Source: Candidatus Poribacteria bacterium (GTDB taxonomy: Bacteria; Poribacteria; WGA-4E; WGA-3G). From it: a stretch of DNA of 33,748 nucleotides. Where the stretch lies: contig JAPOQK010000015.1 of the NCBI GenBank assembly GCA_026710795.1, forward strand, positions 1 through 33,748, written 5' to 3'. Position 1 is the stretch's first letter. Each line of letters begins with the position of its first letter. The notes under the pieces were generated by a model that was not told the origin of the DNA, searched no databases, and worked only from the letters and a program-made list of their open reading frames with translations. This document shows positions 8,033 to 14,689 of the stretch, piece after piece. The translations under genes and the position numbers were made by a program.

Positions 8033-9157
8033 CTATGATTGCGGTTCAATCACGACTTTATAAACGCCTTCATTACCAAGCATATCAATACCCGCTTCCA
8101 ATTGAATCAGTGGAAGATAATGTGTTATCAATTTGTGTAACGGGGAACGTGTTCGCTGTAGAAAGTCTAAGGCAGTCTGGAATTGGATTTGCGGATATGC
8201 CCACACACCACAGACATCAAGGTCTTTATTACAAATTTGATGAGGTCTTACCTGTGTTTCACCAGAATCGGTGTAATGTCCAACTTCAATAACTTTCCCA
8301 CCTCGTCTGACTACATCCAATGCTTCTGAGAATACCCCAGGAATACCTGCACACTCAATCGCTATATCTACACCAACACCGCTTGTCAGTGCTTGAATCT
8401 GTTCGACACGTTCTTCTGGTGTGGTATCTCCAACATTTATTACCACGTCTGCCCCCATTTGCTTTGCCATCTCCAAACGACTATCAACGAGATCGGTAGC
8501 AATAATCGTACCCGCCCCACTATCCCGTAACACAGCAATAACAAGGAGACCTATTGGACCACACCCCAATACAGCAACACTACTTCCTATACTGTAACCG
8601 TCTCCAACCTGTGGTAATCCGGGAGCACATGCACGTTCAACAGCACGCGTCGCAACCGCCACAGGTTCTGTCATGACAGCAATTTCCTCTGGTATATCAT
8701 CAGGTATTTTATACACCCAGGAGTTACCGTGTATATAAGTGTATTCAGAGAATTCACCAGTCAAATATGGTGGTGACTCGCTGTTGCTAAACCCATAAAT
8801 TGTCCGTCCTGAACACAAGGTAGGTCGTCCGGGCACATGTAAACAGTAATAACATCTACCGCAGTTCTTTGATCCAGGTACCACGGTGATACGGTCACCC
8901 TCTTTAATGGGACCACCCATTACGTTCATAACCTGATTGGCATTTTTACCGATTTCTGCAACTGTACCGACGACTTCATGCCCAGGGATGACAGGGAATT
9001 TCAAAGCAGTATGTCCAAGATACATGTGCTTATCGCTGCCACAGATACCAACCTTGTCGACTTGCAGCAGAAGGGAATCATCAGCGAGAGTCGGTTTGTC
9101 ATATTCGCGGATTTCTATCTGCCCCGGTTGGAGCATCACCGCCGCTTGTACTTGCAT
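8033..9157 (-). CDS. Zinc-dependent MDR alcohol/sorbitol dehydrogenase
   Basis: 374 residues. Catalytic zinc ligands are Cys39 (GICGSD), His60-Glu61 (PGHEVVG). The structural zinc lobe has Cys99, Cys102, Cys105 and Cys115 (CGRCYYC then C). The Rossmann motif is VAVLGCGPIGLL at about 194-205, and the acidic Asp222 at the end of the second strand (TDLVDSR) favours NAD. It should oxidise a polyol or secondary alcohol to a ketone in the cytoplasm; the substrate cannot be assigned, with threonine- or sorbitol-dehydrogenase-like enzymes closest. The Shine-Dalgarno is weak (AAAGAA). Confidence 0.88.
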   Translation of the reverse strand: MQVQAAVMLQPGQIEIREYDKPTLADDSLLLQVDKVGICGSDKHMYLGHTALKFPVIPGHEVVGTVAEIGKNANQVMNVMGGPIKEGDRITVVPGSKNCGRCYYCLHVPGRPTLCSGRTIYGFSNSESPPYLTGEFSEYTYIHGNSWVYKIPDDIPEEIAVMTEPVAVATRAVERACAPGLPQVGDGYSIGSSVAVLGCGPIGLLVIAVLRDSGAGTIIATDLVDSRLEMAKQMGADVVINVGDTTPEERVEQIQALTSGVGVDIAIECAGIPGVFSEALDVVRRGGKVIEVGHYTDSGETQVRPHQICNKDLDVCGVWAYPQIQFQTALDFLQRTRSPLHKLITHYLPLIQLEAGIDMLGNEGVYKVVIEPQS

Positions 9158-9214
9158 AGTTAGAATTCTTTACTTAGTTGAGGGTGGTGCATAAATAACG
9201 TTCTACCGAGTCTT

Positions 9215-9260
9215 CTGTAGGAGCGACCTATTGGTCGCGACCAAGAGGTCGCTCCTACAG
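9215..9260. repeat. TGTAGGAGCGACC palindrome
   Basis: A 46-base palindrome with 23-bp arms and a single mismatch (A versus C near the arm centre). The arms start CTGTAGGAGCGACCT and meet at GGTCGCGACC. It lies in the 200-base gap after the VWA gene ends and before the dehydrogenase gene begins, both minus strand, so it could help end transcription of the upstream operon. Confidence 0.9.
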
Positions 9261-9357
9261 AATGTCAGAAGATTATGAAATAAACCGCCTTCTGTTGCGT
9301 TGTTTGAAAATAATTATGCCCCACCCTTACTTATTTATCGTAGTTTGTGGACACTGC

Positions 9358-10512
9358 TCATCGTGTCCAAAGTGGGATCAATACCTTGGTCAGCTGTCCT
9401 AAACTCTCTAAATTATGTGCAGGAAGAAAATAGTCTACATACGGTAGTGCAGTTCTGATACCACGGCAAATCGGTTGATAGGTATCACTACCGAGTAAAG
9501 GATTGAGCCAAATGAGTCTATATGCATGTCTATTCAACATCTCCATAGATCGACGTAGCAGTTCCGCATCACCTCTATCCCAACCATCGCTGATCAGAAT
9601 CACGACTGAACGATATGCAGAAAAAGATGGAGCAAACTGACGACAAAACTCTAACAGACTTTCACCAATCTTTGTGCCACCTGACCAGTCCGGAACAACA
9701 TTCGCTACTTCATTTAATCCCTCTGCTAACCCTTTTCGCTGAAGTAGTCCTGTAATGTTAGTCAAGTGTGTGCTAAATACTGCAACCTCTACTTCTCTCA
9801 ACTCTTGCTGCATACCATATATGAATTGGATAAGAAATTTGGCATAACAATCCATAGACCCGCTTACATCGCAAAGGAGCAAAATCTTTGTCTTTTTGAT
9901 CTTTTGCTGTTTCCGCATGAGCGAAATCGGTTCACCTCCGTGTGCAAGACTCTTTCGCCAACTTCTGCGGAAATCAATGACCTTTCCTTTTTTGCTGAAA
10001 ACCTTTCGTCTACTTAATCTTGTGGCTAAAATCTGTGCTAATTTTGCGACAATATGTCGTGACTTCTCCATATCTTCCTCAGTAAACTCACTAAAATCCT
10101 TCTTTGTTAGGATTTCTTCCACACTATATGCGATAGGATCATCTTCTTGTCCTTCCTGATCATCTTCCTCATAGTCCAACCATTGATCAAGGACATTTTC
10201 CTGATTATCTGCATCGGATAGGTCTTGTAGTGCCGAGGATTCTGGTTCTTCTCCACCTGTATCAACAGTGTGGAATTCGGGTCGTGGATATCGCCAAAAT
10301 AGATTGAATGCCGTATCAAACGTCTCACGGTCTCCTTGATTAGCGATAAGGTTTGTCCGTGCTGTATGGTAAAACGTATCCCGATCACTTATGTCAATCA
10401 ACTTAACACTGTTACACCAACTGAGTTGATTAGTTGTGGTAACATTTATGTCCATCTGTCGGAGCAATCTACAAAAGTCATTGATCTGTTGGAGGAGGGT
10501 CTGTTCAGTCAT
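9358..10512 (-). CDS. CoxE-like VWA domain protein
   Basis: 384 residues. The N-terminal 200 residues are helical and acidic (WLDYEEDDQEGQEDD around 111-125) with a basic stretch at 167-205. The C-terminal VWA domain keeps its MIDAS: Asp215, Ser217, Ser219 (LLCDVSGSMD), Thr280 (SGGTKIG) and Asp309 (LISDGWDRG). This is the VWA CoxE-like family, which usually works with a MoxR-type AAA+ ATPase as a metal- or complex-remodelling pair. No MoxR gene is present in this window. Its ATG lies inside the end of the upstream nucleotidyltransferase-HEPN gene (8-base overlap), so the two are translationally coupled. Confidence 0.85.
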   Translation of the reverse strand: MTEQTLLQQINDFCRLLRQMDINVTTTNQLSWCNSVKLIDISDRDTFYHTARTNLIANQGDRETFDTAFNLFWRYPRPEFHTVDTGGEEPESSALQDLSDADNQENVLDQWLDYEEDDQEGQEDDPIAYSVEEILTKKDFSEFTEEDMEKSRHIVAKLAQILATRLSRRKVFSKKGKVIDFRRSWRKSLAHGGEPISLMRKQQKIKKTKILLLCDVSGSMDCYAKFLIQFIYGMQQELREVEVAVFSTHLTNITGLLQRKGLAEGLNEVANVVPDWSGGTKIGESLLEFCRQFAPSFSAYRSVVILISDGWDRGDAELLRRSMEMLNRHAYRLIWLNPLLGSDTYQPICRGIRTALPYVDYFLPAHNLESLGQLTKVLIPLWTR

Positions 10513-11410
10513 TTTCAGTTTTTAAGTAATCTATGAAGTCGTCTATTTCTTTTGAAATTTTGTTAAACAACATTTCTATCTTAATTGCATTTTGCTCAGT
10601 TTTTTCGTAGACCAGTTCTTCTCCGTAGATATGATTAAATACATGTCGAAATTCTAATAACTCTTGCAATAGTTCTAAAGTTTCTTGTGAAATCACAGGT
10701 TGACGTTCTTCTTGCTGCTCCGCCATCTGACTAAGCAATTCTTTATGCCACCTACTTCCATCAGGTATATGTAAGTCAACATCAAGTGCAATTCGTCTAA
10801 AGATACTCTCTATACCTTGGTAACAATCAACAATATTCTTGGCAATTGTTGTTTCTATCTCTTCTCTATACTCAACAGGAGTAGTCTTAATCTTTTCTAA
10901 TCTTGCTGTTATTTTTTCTACAGTTTCTCCTATTTTCTTTCGTTCAACGGAAATACGCTCGAAAAGTCCGCTTCTGTCCACTTTGTAGATTTTCCCTTGT
11001 TCTATATAAATAAGTTGGTTCTGAATTCGTTCACGAAATAGACTTTTACAATTCTCAAAATCAACTAAGTTAACTTTAAACAATCCACTAATTTCATCAA
11101 CTTGCCAAAGTGCACTAAAATATCTATCAACTGGAATTCCCCAGACAGCCATATCAATATCCGACCATTTTGAGAAACGAACCTGTTCCGCAAGTGATCC
11201 AAATACAGCAACCTGCGTTGCACCAAAATCTGTATATAGCATCTCCGCACTCCGATGGGCAGTTTGCCAAGCGCGCTGCAACAATGCCTCATCCACCTTC
11301 CTACTCTGAATGTGTTTATCAGGTCGGATGCGATATTCCTTGATTTCTTCCGTTGATAGGTCTTTCTCTGTCTGTAGGGTTTCTGTAGGTTCATGCATAT
11401 CAGACTCCAT
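10505..11410 (-). CDS. Fused nucleotidyltransferase (MNT)-HEPN protein, copy 1, intact motifs
   Basis: 301 residues. The N-terminal half has the minimal nucleotidyltransferase motif: Gly71-Ser72 (VAVFGSLAEQ), Asp84 and Asp86 (SDIDMAVW) and Asp117 (VNLVDF). The C-terminal half is helical and carries an R-x4-H motif, Arg255 to His260 (EFRHVFNHIYG), as in HEPN ribonucleases. Separate MntA and HepT proteins form toxin-antitoxin pairs in which MntA adenylylates the HEPN toxin beside its active site. Here both domains appear in one chain. That reading is from motifs only. The start is uncertain: ATG 11410 has no clear Shine-Dalgarno and a second ATG lies four codons on. The gene follows a lipoprotein gene by 15 bases and overlaps the VWA gene. 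Confidence 0.75.
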   Translation of the reverse strand: MESDMHEPTETLQTEKDLSTEEIKEYRIRPDKHIQSRKVDEALLQRAWQTAHRSAEMLYTDFGATQVAVFGSLAEQVRFSKWSDIDMAVWGIPVDRYFSALWQVDEISGLFKVNLVDFENCKSLFRERIQNQLIYIEQGKIYKVDRSGLFERISVERKKIGETVEKITARLEKIKTTPVEYREEIETTIAKNIVDCYQGIESIFRRIALDVDLHIPDGSRWHKELLSQMAEQQEERQPVISQETLELLQELLEFRHVFNHIYGEELVYEKTEQNAIKIEMLFNKISKEIDDFIDYLKTEND

Positions 11411-11425
11411 CCAAACGTTAATATA

Positions 11426-11887
11426 TCATTTGACACTTGCAGGGAACGGGAGTTGTTTTACCACCCAGTCACCCCTCGCTTTTAAGGTAGCAGTAAAACA
11501 CTCTTCACCTGCACATACCCTTGCAACGACTGGATTTACCTCTATTTTCAAATCAAACATACTGATCTGTATATTTCCTCCAACAATTGACCAAGAACCG
11601 CCTTCATGCACATAATTCACGGTAGGAGTTTTTACTGCAATACGCTTGAAACTGGCATCACCTTCTTTGGTGACATTGAATGTTATATCAAAACTATATC
11701 CATCCTTTTGAGCAGTGTAATTACAAGTCTCTCCAGACTTTAACTTCAATCCAACAACTGCAGCCTGAGGAGGTCTGCGCTGCCCACCCAACAGTGTTGA
11801 AAGACATCCTGTGAAACAAAAAGATGTGAATAACAGAATTGAAACAATGAAGTAGATTGATTTTTGGGTACACTTATTGCGTTTCAT
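11426..11887 (-). CDS. Putative lipoprotein of unknown function
   Basis: 153 residues from ATG 11887, which has AAGGA eight bases upstream; an ATG 22 codons earlier lacks one. The N-terminus is a lipoprotein signal: basic MKRNKCTQK, a hydrophobic run and a lipobox-like FTGC with Cys28 as the acylated residue. The mature part is mostly beta-strand in character (KLKSGETCNYTAQ, FDITFNVTKEG, IVGGNIQISMFDLKIEV) and has a further Cys pair, RVCAGEEC. No family recognised. It is the first gene of a tight three-gene set with the MNT-HEPN fusion and the VWA protein. Confidence 0.7.
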   Translation of the reverse strand: MKRNKCTQKSIYFIVSILLFTSFCFTGCLSTLLGGQRRPPQAAVVGLKLKSGETCNYTAQKDGYSFDITFNVTKEGDASFKRIAVKTPTVNYVHEGGSWSIVGGNIQISMFDLKIEVNPVVARVCAGEECFTATLKARGDWVVKQLPFPASVK

Positions 11888-12045
11888 AGAACTATTCCTT
11901 GAATTCGATGTTTTCTTTGTGTAATGATACCACGAAATGGGTTCTTGATGCAATCAAAGACAAAGAGGTTTACAGAGTCTTATTGACTGTTTCGTCTCAT
12001 TGATAAGTCAGGATTAGGTTGCTTTTGGGCTTAGATTCCAGGAAT

Positions 12046-12309
12046 TCACTGAATAGGTGTCGTTTTGATGTCAGTGGGATGGGATAACAACGCCTTTTCA
12101 ACATCAATAGGCAATTGAATCAGGTAAAAACGGTTAGCAGTGTAAGCATAATCCTCACCGCTTTCATCTATAACGCGGATATAACCGTGACTCGCTGCAT
12201 CATCGTCAGAAATGATGCGATACACTTTTCCTACCTCAAGAGACGCTGCGTACCCTTCGTTATTAAGACATAGACCGAATTGTGGAAATTGGTTATCTTT
12301 TGTGTCCAT
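12046..12309 (-). CDS. Conserved small protein, partner of the upstream 78-aa gene
   Basis: 87 residues. The pattern EGYAASLEVGKVYRII, DDAASHGYIRVIDESGEDY, then a short tail ANRFYLIQLP, is one I recall as a small conserved hypothetical family seen in cyanobacteria and other environmental bacteria; no function is known. Its ATG is two bases after the TAA of the 78-residue gene, so the two are co-translated. Such a small beta-rich protein might be a regulator or toxin-antitoxin component, but nothing in the sequence proves it. Confidence 0.75.
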   Translation of the reverse strand: MDTKDNQFPQFGLCLNNEGYAASLEVGKVYRIISDDDAASHGYIRVIDESGEDYAYTANRFYLIQLPIDVEKALLSHPTDIKTTPIQ

Positions 12310-12311
12310 TT

Positions 12312-12548
12312 TTAATCTAAAAATGGGAGTTTTATCTTAAATTCTTTCTTACCGATGTTGTCAGCTTGATACCAATGAAGTTCGGCAAGTCGGACTGAAC
12401 CATCAATTAGACTTACGTATGCTACTCCCTTTAGCTTACGCCATTTGCCTTGACCGTACTGACGTTGTAACCTCGCGTGATTTCGGATGCTGCTACCACG
12501 ACTAATTGTTTCGATTTGTTTGATTTCTCCAACGATTTCAAAATCCAT
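12312..12548 (-). CDS. Conserved small basic protein (RKLKG / AELHWYQA family)
   Basis: 78 residues, strongly basic. Motifs are EIVGEIKQIETISRG, SIRNHARLQRQYGQGKWRK, LKGVAYVSL and AELHWYQADNIGKKEFKIK. I recognise this as a widespread uncharacterised small protein, often next to a partner like the one at 12046-12309. The conserved Arg/Lys-rich centre and Glu-Leu-His-Trp-Tyr end could bind nucleic acid, by inference only. It is the first gene of the pair. Confidence 0.75.
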   Translation of the reverse strand: MDFEIVGEIKQIETISRGSSIRNHARLQRQYGQGKWRKLKGVAYVSLIDGSVRLAELHWYQADNIGKKEFKIKLPFLD

Positions 12549-12615
12549 TCCAATATCTTCTCAATTATTATTGAATTGTAGCACACTTGTAGCGATTTTT
12601 CAAAGTGAAATTTGT

Positions 12616-12653
12616 AAAAGAAAAAGACGGGATACCTTTTTGGAAATCCCGTC
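12616..12653 (-). terminator. Rho-independent terminator
   Basis: On the minus strand the hairpin GACGGGAT ... ATCCCGTC (8-bp perfect stem, 12-base loop) is followed at once by TTTTTCTTTT. It lies seven bases after the stop of the HNH remnant and ends the small-gene unit 13313 to 12661. It is the clearest intrinsic terminator in the window. Confidence 0.85.
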
Positions 12654-12660
12654 TGAATTG

Positions 12661-12780
12661 CTAAGAAAGATGATCTACTTCAAATGAAGATGAAGAAAAA
12701 TGTTCTGGATAGTGGCAATACTCACACTGTTTGTCTGCGCGACTTGCAACCTTACCACGCAATGGATCATTTACACGCAC
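12661..12780 (-). pseudogene. Truncated HNH endonuclease remnant
   Basis: A minus-strand frame of about 39 codons from a possible GTG at 12780 to TAG at 12661-12663. It contains ASRADKQCEYCHYPE then FEVDHLS and a stop. The RAxxxCEYCxxPE ... FxxDHI pattern is the start of the HNH nuclease domain, with the Cys-x2-Cys zinc knuckle and the first His. The following Pro-x-x-x-Gly-Gly, Asn and final His parts are absent, so catalysis is impossible. It lies in the same frame as the 66-residue gene upstream, separated by stops. The terminator follows directly, so the deletion may have joined the fragment to it. Confidence 0.7.
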
Positions 12781-12795
12781 ATATAACTCCTAGAC

Positions 12796-12996
12796 CTATG
12801 ACATAACCCGTTTTTCTAATGTTTCCAAATTACGGAGTTGTAGTGCTTGTTCTTCTGCAAGAAGAGTTTCCATTTCATGTTTTGCTTCCGATTCTAAAGG
12901 TTGTTCACCATTCAGTGCCAAAAGCTCTGCTAAACGTTTCTGTTTTTCCACTGCAAAAGTCTCAAAACCAAAACTGGGGTATCCTTTCTTAATCAT
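12796..12996 (-). CDS. Small helical protein next to HNH remnant
   Basis: 66 residues, mostly charged helix: KQKRLAELLALNGEQPLE, HEMETLLAEEQALQLRN. The N-terminal MIKKGYPSFGFETF and the helical heptads resemble small proteins I recall upstream of HNH nucleases in cyanobacteria. It lies 23 bases after the RHH-like gene and 15 bases before the HNH remnant. Function unknown. The Shine-Dalgarno is weak. Confidence 0.65.
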   Translation of the reverse strand: MIKKGYPSFGFETFAVEKQKRLAELLALNGEQPLESEAKHEMETLLAEEQALQLRNLETLEKRVMS

Positions 12997-13019
12997 TTTA
13001 ACTACGTCTTTATCTGTAC

Positions 13020-13313
13020 TTAAGACTTTCCTGTGTCAGCATCAACAGTAATTACTCCAACTTCCAAAGGGGGCGCGACATTCGTGAATACGGGTACTAT
13101 CCAGACAGGTGGGATCGCTTCCTTAAAAATAGGCTCTCGGACAGTCAAACATCTACCAGCGGTTCTTTGTAAGAAAGATGAGGCAGTATCTCTTGTCTCG
13201 TCACGTCTCAATTGAAATATTACAAGATCCTCAAGAGATGTTTCATGCATTTGTGCCTGTTGTGCTAATTTCTTATATAAATAATCTGGTAATGAAATAG
13301 TTAAGGGACGCAT
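13020..13313 (-). CDS. RHH-like N-terminus with C-terminal beta segment, small protein
   Basis: 97 residues; ATG with AAGGA nine bases upstream. Residues 3-37 (LTISLPDYLYKKLAQQA, then ETSLEDLVIFQLRR) look like a ribbon-helix-helix DNA-binding unit: a beta strand with alternating residues and two helices. The C-terminal third, PPVWIVPVFTN and GVITVDADTGKS, is a strand-loop-strand of the W-x-VPV ... VDAxTG type common in small proteins next to HNH or toxin genes. It could be the regulator of the small-gene unit ending at 12661. Confidence 0.65.
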   Translation of the reverse strand: MRPLTISLPDYLYKKLAQQAQMHETSLEDLVIFQLRRDETRDTASSFLQRTAGRCLTVREPIFKEAIPPVWIVPVFTNVAPPLEVGVITVDADTGKS

Positions 13314-13576
13314 GTTTATTGTTCCTTAATTTGATCAACATTGACGATCTATTAATTTAAATGTATGAAATCCCATCTTTTCTATGGGTAAGGATATGTT
13401 GTGCAATGAGACCGAAATTCCCTTGTCTTGATAGTATTTAATTCTACTTCGTCTGGATTTTCTGCAATAGCGATCTATACATTTTTCAATCATGTATTAT
13501 TGTACTAAATACTTAACAACACTAATTTTCGTAATATCAAATATATACGGTTGATTCTTCACATCTTTCAAGGTGA
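13314..13576. other. AT-rich gap with one weak small ORF
   Basis: 263 bases between two minus-strand genes. A 52-codon minus-strand ORF (13335-13493, starting MIEKCIDRYC) is open but has no Shine-Dalgarno and no recognisable motif. I do not call it a gene. No repeat or convincing hairpin was seen. Confidence 0.4.
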
Positions 13577-14377
13577 TTAGTACGGAGTACCACCTCCATA
13601 ATACAACATATCAACCGGTTCCGTTGGTGTTAATGACATGTATCTAAGTAATAACATAACGAATAATGCCCATGGTTGTTTAGCACGATAAGTGCATATC
13701 CTACTCCCAGGTTGAGGAAGAAGATTAATTGATTTATCTGGAGGAATTCCATCCTTTATGTCACCTAACACATTAAGCAAGCAATTGACACCATCTGTTG
13801 AAGACAAGACCATCACTGTGTCTATCCTTTTATCAATTGACAGATCAGGTGCGATACTATTATAATATTTTTGCAGGACGGTTGCATTTACACTCTCAAC
13901 AGCTAGACAAAAAAAGATAGATTGCCAATGTTCCTGTTGCGTCCCAAATAAATTATAGGTTGTATTTACTAAACTATTATGTTCAAAGTAAGCCTTTCGT
14001 CTTAGATTCTTGTAACTTAAGCACTTCTCGAAACTATCCATAAATCTTTCAGTATCAAGATATGTCTTTATTTCCCCACAAGCGTATGTTGCTTCAACAG
14101 GAAAGATTTGAGCTCCATCACCCGTAAATATACGAGGAGTGTTCATTTTATCATATAGTATAATGTCCATCTGCTTAGACATTTCACCATATGAGTCCAT
14201 TACAAACCCATGAGACACACCTATTTTCTCAGGTAAGATTTCAACAAGTTGTTCATGAAACTGTTGTTCCACTAACGTTCCAATTTCACCAGAGTGGGGT
14301 ATTATATTTCTAATAGGTTCAAATGCTTCATTGAGTTTGTTTTGTGCGGAAGACAATACTTTGCGATAAGGACTCAT
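13577..14377 (-). CDS. DUF6602-type protein with PD-(D/E)XK nuclease-like motifs
   Basis: 266 residues. The N-terminal part reads GEIGTLVEQQF at 30-40, VSHGFVMDSYG at 54-64, SKQMDIILYD with Asp71, and GEIKTYLD with Glu102 and Lys104. This order (Glu, Q-x-D-hydrophobic, then E-x-K) is that of the PD-(D/E)XK nuclease fold and matches what I recall of DUF6602 proteins. The C-terminal half is less clear and hydrophobic (WALFVMLLLRYMS). Such proteins often occur in mobile or defence loci, but no partner gene is adjacent here. Activity on DNA is inferred. Confidence 0.65.
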   Translation of the reverse strand: MSPYRKVLSSAQNKLNEAFEPIRNIIPHSGEIGTLVEQQFHEQLVEILPEKIGVSHGFVMDSYGEMSKQMDIILYDKMNTPRIFTGDGAQIFPVEATYACGEIKTYLDTERFMDSFEKCLSYKNLRRKAYFEHNSLVNTTYNLFGTQQEHWQSIFFCLAVESVNATVLQKYYNSIAPDLSIDKRIDTVMVLSSTDGVNCLLNVLGDIKDGIPPDKSINLLPQPGSRICTYRAKQPWALFVMLLLRYMSLTPTEPVDMLYYGGGTPY

Positions 14378-14689
14378 ATCACTTTTCTCAATTATTTGAA
14401 GATTTCCGATCAGAGATCAAGTTGAATGTAAAGTGGTAATTCATAATGAAATACAATCATTTATTCATCAAACAGTAAGGAACAAATGTATGAACAATGC
14501 ACATATTTACAAATTATATCCATTAACAGCCCTATATGCAAATGAAAGTAATCTAACTTCCAAATTCCTTCCTTTTCATACCTACACACAAATTCTTACC
14601 CAATTAGTAACTGTTTTGAGAAATATCTTATTCAAAACATGCATAATACTTAAACGCGAATTGCTAATGTAAATTGATTCTACAAATAC
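14378..14689. other. AT-rich intergenic region, nothing supported
   Basis: 312 bases. A 79-codon plus-strand frame exists (14433-14672), but it has no Shine-Dalgarno, no motif and runs opposite to the neighbours. No repeats or hairpins of note were seen. It probably holds the promoter of the DUF6602 gene's neighbour or only spacer. Confidence 0.5.

Noticed and set aside
13335..13493. 52-codon minus-strand gene
   Set aside because: No Shine-Dalgarno, no motif and AT-rich composition; chance ORF likely.
14433..14672. 79-codon plus-strand gene
   Set aside because: No ribosome site, no recognisable motif and opposite to neighbours.
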